Shown here piece after piece: positions 54,277 through 62,374 of a DNA stretch of 64,000 nt. The first letter of the stretch is position 1. The number at the start of each line of letters is the position of its first letter. The translations under genes were made by a program, and so were the position numbers. The notes beneath the pieces are model-generated. The model was not told the origin of the DNA, did no database searches, and saw nothing but the letters and a program-made list of their open reading frames with translations. Source of the stretch: Arachidicoccus rhizosphaerae (GTDB taxonomy: Bacteria; Bacteroidota; Bacteroidia; Chitinophagales; Chitinophagaceae); contig NZ_FNQY01000016.1 in the NCBI RefSeq assembly GCF_900107765.1, forward strand, positions 49,609-113,608. The letters are read 5' to 3'.

Positions 54277-54290
54277 CTTAAACGTTTAAG
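54277..54290. promoter_or_regulatory. LacI-type operator candidate before the GH172 gene
   Basis: CTTAAACGTTTAAG is a perfect 14-bp palindrome with a central CG, the classic LacI/GalR operator form, 94 bp upstream of the GH172 start. It is followed on the minus strand by a degenerate half-site, ACTTAAATG. Confidence 0.75.
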
Positions 54291-54475
54291 CTGCAATTTA
54301 AATTTTCAGTTCCTAATAGCCAAATATTTTTTAAAAAAATCAAAAAATGCAGTTAACTTCCCTTGTAACACAAAGACTATTTAATAACAAAATCATAATA
54401 AAAGGTTCTGTCACAATTAATTGAAATAGGAACCCCGCCTCCATTACTTTAAAATATTAAGTTTTTAAAAATTTA

Positions 54476-54501
54476 AAAATAGTTTGAATTCAAACTATTT
54501 T
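54476..54501. promoter_or_regulatory. 26-bp palindromic operator before marR
   Basis: A perfect palindrome centred on GAATTC, with the core AGTTTGAATTCAAACT, 20 bp before the marR start. MarR-family proteins usually bind such sites and repress their own operon, so this is the probable autoregulatory site for marR-usp-MFS. The stretch 54291-54475 has nothing else recognisable. Confidence 0.8.
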
Positions 54502-54520
54502 CCTAACTTTATGCCAGAGA

Positions 54521-54994
54521 ATGATTAAAAACACTACTTCTACCATGCAACAAAACCATAGTCATTCAAAAGCCACCTTAGCCCTGGAATTAGGCCGGGC
54601 CCAAAATGAACTGCGCAGCCGATTACGCCAGTCCATTCAGATCAGAATTAGCGAAACCGGTCATGATATCTCCTTTGAACTGCTGGAAATTATCGGCCTG
54701 CTTTGGCGCGAGGACGGCATTCACCAACAAGAAATAGGCGATCATCTAAGTAAGGATAAATCCAGCGTAACTTATCTGATTAACGCCTTAGTGAAAAGAG
54801 GGCTCGTTACCAGAGTGGAACACGATAAGGACAGAAGGCACAAAAAAATCTTTTTGACCAGTCAGGGTAAAGCGCTTCGTAAAGTTATTTATCCATTAGT
54901 ACTGGATTGTTATGCACAGGCAGCTGGCGATATTGCGCCAGCGCTGCTTTTGCAAAGTACAACCATGATCAGGCAAATGGCCGGTAATCTTTAA
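54521..54994 (+). CDS. MarR-family transcriptional regulator
   Basis: 157 residues; an internal ATG at 54545 would remove eight. Winged-helix core in the middle: LLEIIGLLWREDGIHQQEIGDHLSKDKSSVTYLINALVKRGLVTRVEHDKDRRHKKIFLTSQGKAL, where DKDRR-x-KKIFLT is the beta-wing signature. It usually represses an adjacent exporter and responds to phenolic or lipophilic compounds. A perfect palindrome stands just before it, and a universal stress gene and a DHA2 exporter gene follow on the same strand. Confidence 0.93.
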   Translation: MIKNTTSTMQQNHSHSKATLALELGRAQNELRSRLRQSIQIRISETGHDISFELLEIIGLLWREDGIHQQEIGDHLSKDKSSVTYLINALVKRGLVTRVEHDKDRRHKKIFLTSQGKALRKVIYPLVLDCYAQAAGDIAPALLLQSTTMIRQMAGNL

Positions 54995-55038
54995 ACACTT
55001 CACAAAGCTCACCTCATTAAAAATAAAAAAATTTAAAT

Positions 55039-55893
55039 ATGAAAACTATATTAGTTCCCGTTGATTTCTCAGAGGCCTCCAGTGGCGCTGTCGATTATGC
55101 AGTCCATTGGGCCAAACATTACGGATATTCCCAGATTATCCTTTTTAAAGTCCATTACGAATCATTTATGGACTACATATCCACCTTGGGAATAGGTTAT
55201 AGCTTTATGGGAAAAGATGCCAGTACACAGTACAGAAAGGCCTCTAGTAAACTTTTAAAAAACCTGCAAAAAAAAGCGGTCAGTCAACTAACCGGTCAGG
55301 ACAATATCCAAATTAGGACCGCTACCAGTGACCTGCCCTTAATGCGGGCTATTATGGAAATACTTTTGCAGCATCCCGATATTCAGTTAATAACGGTAGG
55401 CAGTGACCATACCAGATCCAGCGAACCCGGCTTTATTACGACCAGTATTGTCAAAATAGCCAGAATATCTCCGGTTAAAGTCCTGATTGTACCAGAAGGC
55501 TATCGCTATACACCGATTAAAAAGATCCTGGTACCCTGTGATTTACAGCACATGAAACACCTGGGCAAGCTGGAACAATACAGCAGTATGATTAGTGAAC
55601 ACAGTGCGCTGACGGTTTTAAATATTTACAAAGACCCGGCTCAGCAAAACGATCAGATGATCCAGGAATGGAAAGATAAATTACATAGCTATTTTAAAGG
55701 CAATGCGCTGCATCTCTTTCATAGTTATGATCATGATACGCTGCACGGCGTGCTGGATTTTGTGGCTAATAATCCGACAGATTTAATTGTTGCCCTCCCC
55801 GGAACACATAGCTTCTTATATTATATGGCCAATAAAAGTCTGTCAGAAGGTATTTACAAAAATACGAGCCAGGCCCTGTTACTATTAAAATAA
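55039..55893 (+). CDS. Universal stress protein, tandem UspA domains
   Basis: 284 residues. The first Usp domain (about 1-150) begins KTILVPVDFSEASSGAVDYAVHWAK and ends VKVLIVPEGY. The second (about 155-284) begins IKKILVPCDLQHMKHLGKLEQY and is less conserved. The first domain lacks a clear G-x2-G-x9-G(S/T) ATP signature (it has VGSDHTRSSEPGFITTSIVKIA), so nucleotide binding is uncertain. It lies 44 bp after marR and 69 bp before the exporter gene, so probably one operon. Confidence 0.9.
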   Translation: MKTILVPVDFSEASSGAVDYAVHWAKHYGYSQIILFKVHYESFMDYISTLGIGYSFMGKDASTQYRKASSKLLKNLQKKAVSQLTGQDNIQIRTATSDLPLMRAIMEILLQHPDIQLITVGSDHTRSSEPGFITTSIVKIARISPVKVLIVPEGYRYTPIKKILVPCDLQHMKHLGKLEQYSSMISEHSALTVLNIYKDPAQQNDQMIQEWKDKLHSYFKGNALHLFHSYDHDTLHGVLDFVANNPTDLIVALPGTHSFLYYMANKSLSEGIYKNTSQALLLLK

Positions 55894-55962
55894 GGACAAG
55901 CCGGCGTGCGGAACATCCAGGGATACGGTTAATTTTTAAAAATTAAAAATTAAGCATGGAAA

Positions 55963-57546
55963 ATGGACAGTGATAACTCATTAGTGGTTTATGGAGCAAA
56001 GCGGGTTATTATCACCATTACTGCAGTTGTTTGCGCGCTTCTGCAGATTGTGGACATGACCATTGTCAACATCGCTCTACCTGATATGCAGGGCAGTATG
56101 GGGGCTTCTTTGTCAGAAATCACCTGGGTGATCACCGCCTACGCCATTTCAAATGTAATTGTTATGCCAATGACCAGTTGGCTGAGTCAACAATTTGGTC
56201 GCCGGAATTATTTTTCAGCATCCATCATTTTATTTACCATTTGCTCCTGGTTGTGTGGTAACGCTTCAGGTATCACCGAGTTAATTGTATTTAGGTTCTT
56301 GCAAGGAATTGGAGGAGGCGCTCTTTTGGTTACGGCACAGACAATCATTACAGAAAGCTACCCCATTGAAAAAAGAGCCACTGCACAGACCATTTATGTT
56401 TTAGGGGTCATCGTGGGTCCTACCCTGGGTCCGCCCCTCGGCGGGTATATTGTCGACAATTTTTCCTGGCCCTTTATTTTTTATATTAATATTCCGATTG
56501 GAATCATTGCCACTATTCTGACTTTACAGTTTGTCAAAAGTCCTCATTACGCGGAAAAAAGAAAGACGCGTGATGTGGACTGGCTGGGTATCGCGCTGCT
56601 GATTATTTCTGTTGGCTTTTTACAATTTATTCTGGAAAAGGGGCAGGAAGAAGATTGGTTTAACAGTGCACTGATTACAAGTTCAGCCGTAATTTCATTT
56701 TTTGCCTTTTACTTTTTCATCTGGCGGGAAATCGTCTACCCCTATCCTATTGTGAACCTTCGGGTGTTACGTAATAAGGAGCTCTCCATCGGCAGCATAC
56801 TCTCTTTTGTGTTGGGATTTGGCTTATACGGATCCACTTTTATCATTCCGCTTTACACACAAACCATCATGGGATGGACCGCCTTCCAGGCGGGCATGCT
56901 CATGATTCCAAGTACCGTTTTTACCGCGATTATGATGCCTTTTGTAGGCAAATTAATGGAACGAGGTTTCCCTTTTGGCATTATGATCTCCACTGGAATG
57001 GTTATTTTTTTTATTTATAGTGTCATGGCCTATAAAGTGCTGACACCGGACACTGGCAGCGACGCCTTTTTCTGGATTCTGGTGATCAGAGGCATCGGGC
57101 TGGGTTTACTCTCTATCCCGGTAACAACACTTGCACTTTCGACACTTAAAGGGGTCCAGATCGGAGAAGGGGCCGCCATTTCCGGGATGCTGCGCCAACT
57201 TGGAGGATCTTTTGGGGTAGCCATTATCTCCACTTATATCACGCGTGATATCGCCAAATACAGAAATGACCTGGCCAGCCACCTCGCGGCCGGCAGCACT
57301 TATACGCAAAACAGAATCCATATGCTCACGCACGGATTTCAGGCAAAGGGAATGACACCTGAAGTAGCACGAAATTCGGCATTGAAATTACTGGATCAGC
57401 TCCTTACCGGGCAGGCCACCATCCGCTCTTACATGGATGTCTTTTTCTGGATTGGCATGATGTTCCTGATTTGTGTCCCTTTTGTATTGGTCCTCGTCAG
57501 AAATTCTAAAACAAAAGTGGACATTTCTCAGATGCTCACCGAATAA
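55963..57546 (+). CDS. DHA2-family MFS multidrug exporter (EmrB/QacA type)
   Basis: 527 residues with fourteen predicted membrane helices. Motifs: LLQIVDMTIVNIALPDMQGSMGASLSEITWVITAYAISNVIVMPMTSWLSQQFGRRNYF (motif D1 and motif A) and GVIVGPTLGPPLGGYIVDNFSWPFIFYINIPIGI (motif C, the exporter signature). It pumps lipophilic drugs or acids by proton exchange. Classical EmrB works with an EmrA membrane-fusion protein and a TolC channel; neither is next to it. MarR in the same operon should control it. Confidence 0.93.
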   Translation: MDSDNSLVVYGAKRVIITITAVVCALLQIVDMTIVNIALPDMQGSMGASLSEITWVITAYAISNVIVMPMTSWLSQQFGRRNYFSASIILFTICSWLCGNASGITELIVFRFLQGIGGGALLVTAQTIITESYPIEKRATAQTIYVLGVIVGPTLGPPLGGYIVDNFSWPFIFYINIPIGIIATILTLQFVKSPHYAEKRKTRDVDWLGIALLIISVGFLQFILEKGQEEDWFNSALITSSAVISFFAFYFFIWREIVYPYPIVNLRVLRNKELSIGSILSFVLGFGLYGSTFIIPLYTQTIMGWTAFQAGMLMIPSTVFTAIMMPFVGKLMERGFPFGIMISTGMVIFFIYSVMAYKVLTPDTGSDAFFWILVIRGIGLGLLSIPVTTLALSTLKGVQIGEGAAISGMLRQLGGSFGVAIISTYITRDIAKYRNDLASHLAAGSTYTQNRIHMLTHGFQAKGMTPEVARNSALKLLDQLLTGQATIRSYMDVFFWIGMMFLICVPFVLVLVRNSKTKVDISQMLTE

Positions 57547-57560
57547 GACGCTCCTACAAA

Positions 57561-57604
57561 AAATCAGCCTGCAAAATCTATTCTTAGACCTTACAGGCTG
57601 ATTT
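57561..57604. terminator. Bidirectional terminator between the exporter gene and lepB
   Basis: AAATCAGCCTG pairs with CAGGCTGATTT across a 22-nt loop. On the minus strand it is followed by TTTTTT, so it is strongest for lepB. It also stands 15 bp after the exporter gene. Confidence 0.8.
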
Positions 57605-57641
57605 AATGCATGAAGCGGGGCTTCTTTTGTATTAAAAAAGT

Positions 57642-59156
57642 CTAATGAATGGATTTAAAAATCCTTTTCCATCTTGGACCATTTTGCCAGCTAAACCAGA
57701 TCAAAGAAGCTTTTCCTACAACAGCGGTTTCAGGAACAAAACCCCAGTAACGGCTGTCCTGGCTGCGGTGGCGATTATCCCCCATCATCCAGTAATAATT
57801 ATACTCGAATGTATATTGATTGGTCTTCTTACCATCGATGATAAAACTATCACCCTGCTCTTCCAGCGTGTGATGCTCATAAGTATGGATAATTCTTCTG
57901 TAGATATCTATATTCTGAGGAGTTAAAGTCACCGTTACACCTTTTTTAGGCACCCATAAAGGACCGTAATTATCCGGTGTCCAGCTTGAATCTTTTTTAT
58001 CAAAATAAGGAAATAAACCTTTATAATCCTGCAGGTCATATTCGACCTTAACGACATTGGGCAGCTTTTTAATTTTCTCAATTACGTCTGCTGTCACATC
58101 AAATTGATAAACATTCGGCGCTATTTGTTTCTTTTCCGGCTCATCTGATTCATTGACCGGATTTAGTTTGACATGTAATTCATCTTGTAAGTACTGATCG
58201 GAAAAAGAATTGCCATTTGTAGTGACCAGATACTCCATTTGGGAAGTTGGCGGAACGTAGGCCTTTTTACCGTTAATATACAGTTCCGTATTGATAATCT
58301 GCAGGGTGTCTCCTGCAACAGCTGTACATCTTTTAATATAGTTATCGGTTTTATCCATTGGATGTACAATAATCTGATGCTCTGCCAGCAGTTTTGCCCT
58401 GTCACCATGATAGTAATCTCTCAGAACCTGATAATAAGGCAATGCAGACCCGTAATTAGGTTCATTGATGATCGTATCACCAGCAGGGAAGTTAAAGACA
58501 ACCACATCGTTTCTTTTTACATCGGAGAATGCCGGCAGTCTTTTATAGGGCCAGTGGACAGCCTTGGAATAGGAAGGTGTAGTCGTAGAAAAAGGCATAA
58601 AATTATGCACAAACGGAAAACTGAGCGGGGTTTCCGGTATACGGGCACCATAAGTCATTTTATTGACGAACAGAAAGTCATTAATCAATAAAGTCTTCTC
58701 CATGCTTCCGGTTGGAATCACATACGCTTCAAAAATAAAGGTACGAATCAGGGTGGCCGCCACCGTCGCAAAGACCAGCGCATCAATCCATTCCCTGGCC
58801 GTTGACTTCCTATAGAGCTTTACTGCATCGGGACCTATGTAGCGAACTTTATCAGAAAAGCCTACAAATGGTAAAAAGATAAAGGGCACAATTGCTGTCA
58901 GTGCATGATCAATGAGGCTAAATCTGCCAAATTGCATGACAAAAATAATGGTAATCCAGATGGTGATAAACTGGCCGGCAAATGGAATTAATTGCAACCA
59001 AAACCATACTTTGCTGATACCACAAAGTTCACAGATAATCCAGGTATTATAAAATGGAATAAAGGCTTTCCAGGGAGCAACCCCTGCCTTCTTAAACATT
59101 CCATACACGCCAATTGGCCATCCGACCAAATATAAAATCACGTATAGCCAACCCAT
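57642..59156 (-). CDS. lepB: Signal peptidase I
   Basis: 504 residues, the long form found in Bacteroidota. The N-terminal part (about 1-100) has three or four hydrophobic helices. The catalytic domain has IPTGSMEKTLLINDFLFVNK with Ser151 as nucleophile, DNYIKRCTAVAGDTL with Lys275 as general base, and YYWMMGDNRHRSQDSRYWGFVPE (box E). Between them a large insertion (about 280-440) is rich in charged residues. It removes signal peptides from exported proteins, including the SusD-independent secreted enzymes here. Promoter -7 element at 59188-59195. Confidence 0.96.
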   Translation of the reverse strand: MGWLYVILYLVGWPIGVYGMFKKAGVAPWKAFIPFYNTWIICELCGISKVWFWLQLIPFAGQFITIWITIIFVMQFGRFSLIDHALTAIVPFIFLPFVGFSDKVRYIGPDAVKLYRKSTAREWIDALVFATVAATLIRTFIFEAYVIPTGSMEKTLLINDFLFVNKMTYGARIPETPLSFPFVHNFMPFSTTTPSYSKAVHWPYKRLPAFSDVKRNDVVVFNFPAGDTIINEPNYGSALPYYQVLRDYYHGDRAKLLAEHQIIVHPMDKTDNYIKRCTAVAGDTLQIINTELYINGKKAYVPPTSQMEYLVTTNGNSFSDQYLQDELHVKLNPVNESDEPEKKQIAPNVYQFDVTADVIEKIKKLPNVVKVEYDLQDYKGLFPYFDKKDSSWTPDNYGPLWVPKKGVTVTLTPQNIDIYRRIIHTYEHHTLEEQGDSFIIDGKKTNQYTFEYNYYWMMGDNRHRSQDSRYWGFVPETAVVGKASLIWFSWQNGPRWKRIFKSIH

Positions 59157-59187
59157 ACTTTCTTGAATTTTTAACGTTAGTTACCCA

Positions 59188-59195
59188 CAAATGTA
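59188..59195 (-). promoter_or_regulatory. -7 element TACATTTG before lepB
   Basis: On the minus strand TACATTTG matches TAnnTTTG exactly, 32 bp before the lepB start codon. A -33 element is not evident. Confidence 0.55.
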
Positions 59196-59305
59196 AGGGT
59201 TTTCCAGATGGAACCCCCGTACAGATGATAAAAGGTTTTTAAAATTTACACCAGCGGTTTTAACCTGATTTTGGCAAAACAAGTCTCTAATTGACTCAAT
59301 TCAAC

Positions 59306-60271
59306 CTAATTATTAAAATGATATCCCCTTAAAAATTCCGGCGTCGTCATTTTTTTCTTACCCGCTAACTGAAGTTCATCCATCACAATAAAGCCATCTG
59401 AACACCTGTACTTTATAAAGGTCTTACCATCTGTGATGAGCGCTCCCGTTTCAGGGAACGGATCCTTATCGGTTGCAGCCGGTATTTGCGGATGTGCTTT
59501 ATAAATCTTCAGCATCTTCCCATCCAGCAACGTAAATGCTGTCGGGAACGGAGAAAGCCCCCGGATCAAATTAAATACTTCAGCCGTTGTTTTATTAAAA
59601 TCAATCTGACAGGTCTCTTTAAAAATTTTGGGTGCCGTTTTCAATTCAGTCGTTTCAGACTGCGGTTTACCCTGAAGGGTCCCAGCGACCAATCCTTCTA
59701 TAGTCTTCAACACCAAGTCTCCGCCGGCCAGCATCATTCTATCATGCAAAGAACCGGCGTCTTCATCAGCTGCCACAGGCATTTCTATTTGTAGTAGAAT
59801 ATTGCCGGTATCTATGGCATGTTGTAGTTTAAAGGTGGTCAGTCCGGAAAGTTTTTCTCCATTAATAACAGCCCAGTTAATAGGTGCCGCACCTCTGTAT
59901 TGAGGAAGTAAGGAGGAATGCAGGTTAATCGTTCCCAAGGGAGGTTTACTCCATACTACTTCCGGCAGCATCCTAAAGGCCACCACAACCTGCAAATCAG
60001 CATTCAATACATCCAGGGCTTCTAAAAACCGGGGATCCCGAAGTTTTTCCGGCTGTAAAACCGGCAGCCCGGCTGACTCTGCATATTGCTTGACCGCACT
60101 TTTCTGCAATTGCATTCCACGGCCGGCAGGCTTATCCGGTCCTGTAACCACCCCTACCACATTTAACCCTTCCTCCACCAGTTTTTGTAAGGTGGGGACG
60201 GAAAACTCGGGCGTACCCATAAAAACAATGCGTATATCTTTTAAAGATCTTTCTTGCTTTAAACCGGACAT
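59306..60271 (-). CDS. fmt: Methionyl-tRNA formyltransferase
   Basis: 321 residues. RIVFMGTPEFSVPTLQKLVEEG opens the N-terminal formyl-transferase domain, VVTGPDKPAGRGMQLQKSAVKQYAESAGLPVLQPEKL follows, and LHSSLLPQYRGAAPINWAVINGE has the catalytic Asn-His-Asp surroundings (NLHSSLLPQYRG). The C-terminal OB-like domain runs from about 210. It formylates Met-tRNA for initiation. Its start could also be an in-frame codon after the first ten residues, but the ATG at 60271 is plausible. Confidence 0.96.
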   Translation of the reverse strand: MSGLKQERSLKDIRIVFMGTPEFSVPTLQKLVEEGLNVVGVVTGPDKPAGRGMQLQKSAVKQYAESAGLPVLQPEKLRDPRFLEALDVLNADLQVVVAFRMLPEVVWSKPPLGTINLHSSLLPQYRGAAPINWAVINGEKLSGLTTFKLQHAIDTGNILLQIEMPVAADEDAGSLHDRMMLAGGDLVLKTIEGLVAGTLQGKPQSETTELKTAPKIFKETCQIDFNKTTAEVFNLIRGLSPFPTAFTLLDGKMLKIYKAHPQIPAATDKDPFPETGALITDGKTFIKYRCSDGFIVMDELQLAGKKKMTTPEFLRGYHFNN

Positions 60272-60293
60272 GATAATACTTATAGAATTAAAA

Positions 60294-60351
60294 TAAATTT
60301 GGGCTTTAAATGGAAACTACTTTTTCAGCAGCCATTCAAAGCCCAAATTTA
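60294..60351 (-). terminator. Hairpin between the small membrane gene and fmt
   Basis: Arms of 20 bp (one mismatch) around an 18-nt loop, centred on GGGCTTT/AAAGCCC, with an AT-rich tail. It lies 44 bp after the stop of the upstream gene and 23 bp before fmt, so it probably ends the former. Confidence 0.6.
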
Positions 60352-60394
60352 CAAATGTTATTTAAAGTGGAATCCTAACAAACCAAATAACTGC

Positions 60395-60829
60395 TTACAT
60401 CCCTGGTACCAGTGAGGAAGTACTCCAGGGCACCATTGCCAGAATGATAATTAAGGCAATCAGATAGAGTAAAGCGGACTTGCGGTGTTTTTTCATATCT
60501 GACAAATCTTTTTTAGCCACACCCTTCCCAATTGTAATCAGCACAATAGCTATAAGCATCGCCACGGGATGTTCTACAAATTTAAATCTTAGAGCGGAAT
60601 TAGCCATGATCGTTGAGCGATCGGCCAGAGAACTAAGATCTATTCCCAGTACCACCAAACCTACGACCAGCGTTAAATGCGCACATATCATCAGCCAAAG
60701 TCCCAGTTTTTTATGAATTTTTACAAAGGGCTTTTTAGCATCCGCAAAATTCTTAATGATATTGACCACCAGTAATATTAAAATCAGCCAACGCAGCAGG
60801 TTGTGCAGATCCAGTAATCCTTTCAGCAT
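60395..60829 (-). CDS. Small integral membrane protein (hypothetical)
   Basis: 144 residues with four predicted transmembrane helices: about 10-27, 44-65, 88-103 and 120-136. It starts LLDLHNLLRWLILILLVVN, with a His early in helix one and a further His-Lys pair (KIHKKLGLWLMICAHL), a layout resembling small haem-containing or cytochrome-b-like membrane proteins. I do not recognise a family with certainty. It lies between ccmB and fmt on the same strand, with 119 bp to the upstream ccmB gene. Confidence 0.72.
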   Translation of the reverse strand: MLKGLLDLHNLLRWLILILLVVNIIKNFADAKKPFVKIHKKLGLWLMICAHLTLVVGLVVLGIDLSSLADRSTIMANSALRFKFVEHPVAMLIAIVLITIGKGVAKKDLSDMKKHRKSALLYLIALIIILAMVPWSTSSLVPGM

Positions 60830-60948
60830 CTTTTCACTAATTTGTTTGCAGCGAAATTACTCAATAATTTCCATTTCAGTCTTTTTTGAATGGAAAGTTA
60901 TTCTTGAGTCAGCAAGTGCGCATTTCCCTACCAGTTCGTAACTCTTGC

Positions 60949-61635
60949 TTAATCCTTCCAAAGAAATGGGAATAATATAAGTGCGAGTGCAATAATCAGC
61001 ACATCAAAAGCCAGCAAAAGGCCGACCATGGACAGCATTCCTTGAAATAACACGGGAGAAAAGGCAATTTTGGAAATTTTGCCTAACAATAGCAGCTGAG
61101 GTACTATGATAGGAAACCCCATGACGGCCATAAGCGCTGCCTGTTGCTGCGCTTTGGCAGCAATGGCTGCCAGAAAAGTAAAGATAAAACTCAGCCCCAG
61201 TCCGCCCAGCATGGCAAGCCCCATGAACTGCCACATATTATAGACCGGATTGCCCAGCAACAAGGCAAATAAACCGATGCTTAATATGGTCATCACCATC
61301 ATCAGCAGGCCATTAAAAATAATTTTAGACAGGACAAAATCCCGGGCTCCGGCTATTGAATAAAAATATAGCATTCTGCCCCTGGATTCCTGTAGAAAAC
61401 TTTTAGCGACCGCATTCACCGCCACAAATAATTGCACGACCCAGAACATGGAGTTCCAGACCTGCTCCTCAGGTTGTCCCATGGTTATATAGATGACAAA
61501 TATCGTAGAAGCCACATACAGGAAGATTCCATACAGGGTATATTGCTGGCGAAGCTCCAGCAATAAATCCTTTTTAATCAATGAGATAACGTATTTATTC
61601 AACACTAATACTTTAAATGACTGGATGATTTGCAT
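60949..61635 (-). CDS. ccmB: Haem exporter subunit CcmB-like
   Basis: About 228 residues from [13 protein letters not shown] at 61635; a later TTG could also be the start, and the longer upstream frame lies inside tdk. Six hydrophobic helices, beginning [27 protein letters not shown], with [43 protein letters not shown], a typical CcmB stretch. CcmB is the membrane part of the CcmAB transporter for cytochrome c maturation. It overlaps the end of tdk by 23 bp; ccmA, ccmC and other ccm genes are not adjacent here. Confidence 0.85.
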   Translation of the reverse strand: MQIIQSFKVLVLNKYVISLIKKDLLLELRQQYTLYGIFLYVASTIFVIYITMGQPEEQVWNSMFWVVQLFVAVNAVAKSFLQESRGRMLYFYSIAGARDFVLSKIIFNGLLMMVMTILSIGLFALLLGNPVYNMWQFMGLAMLGGLGLSFIFTFLAAIAAKAQQQAALMAVMGFPIIVPQLLLLGKISKIAFSPVLFQGMLSMVGLLLAFDVLIIALALILFPFLWKD

Positions 61636-62215
61636 TATTTTGTTCCCGTGTCCCTTCTTCATAGCATTTACGACATCTGGGCTCATATTCCTGCTTTTCT
61701 CCCAGTAGTACCTGTCGCTGACTGGCCGCTTTTCTAAAAGATAGGCTGGCAATATTGCCACATTTGACACAGATGGCATGAAGCTTTGTAATATAATCTG
61801 CAATCGCCAGAAGCTCTGGCATAGGTCCGAACGGCTGGCCTTTAAAATCCATATCCAGGCCTGCTACAATAACCCGAACGCCTCTAGCCGCCAGGGACTC
61901 ACAGACATGCACAATCTCTGCATCAAAAAACTGAGCCTCATCAATACCTATGACATCTGCATCTTGGGCGAGCAGCAGGATATGCTGCGAACTCTCTACA
62001 GGGGTGCTTTTTATCGCATTTTCATCATGACTCACCACCTCCTTTTCACTATACCGGGTATCAATACTGGGTTTAAAGACTTCCGCCTTCAAATTTGCAA
62101 TCTGGACACGCTTGAGTCTGCGAATCAGTTCTTCGGTCTTCCCGCTAAACATTGATCCACAGATTACTTCGATCCATCCTCTGCGCTCTCCTGTTAAACT
62201 TGGCTCAATAAACAT
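61613..62215 (-). CDS. tdk: Thymidine kinase
   Basis: 200 residues from [18 protein letters not shown] at 62215, the usual Bacteroidota start. P-loop [14 protein letters not shown], Walker B region [11 protein letters not shown], lasso region [12 protein letters not shown] and a zinc site formed by CVKCGN and PRCRKCYE. It phosphorylates thymidine in salvage. ccmB follows with a short overlap. Confidence 0.96.
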   Translation of the reverse strand: MFIEPSLTGERRGWIEVICGSMFSGKTEELIRRLKRVQIANLKAEVFKPSIDTRYSEKEVVSHDENAIKSTPVESSQHILLLAQDADVIGIDEAQFFDAEIVHVCESLAARGVRVIVAGLDMDFKGQPFGPMPELLAIADYITKLHAICVKCGNIASLSFRKAASQRQVLLGEKQEYEPRCRKCYEEGTREQNNANHPVI

Positions 62216-62374
62216 GATAAAAATAATCAATAAGGGCCATTTACCTATATATTAACACTTTACTATATAATTAAATGTAAATGAATCCGTCATTGAGTAA
62301 AAACTTCGTAATTTTAAGACTCGGATTAAAAAGTCAAAATTATTATATATTCAGCAAACCCTCTGCATTTGATT

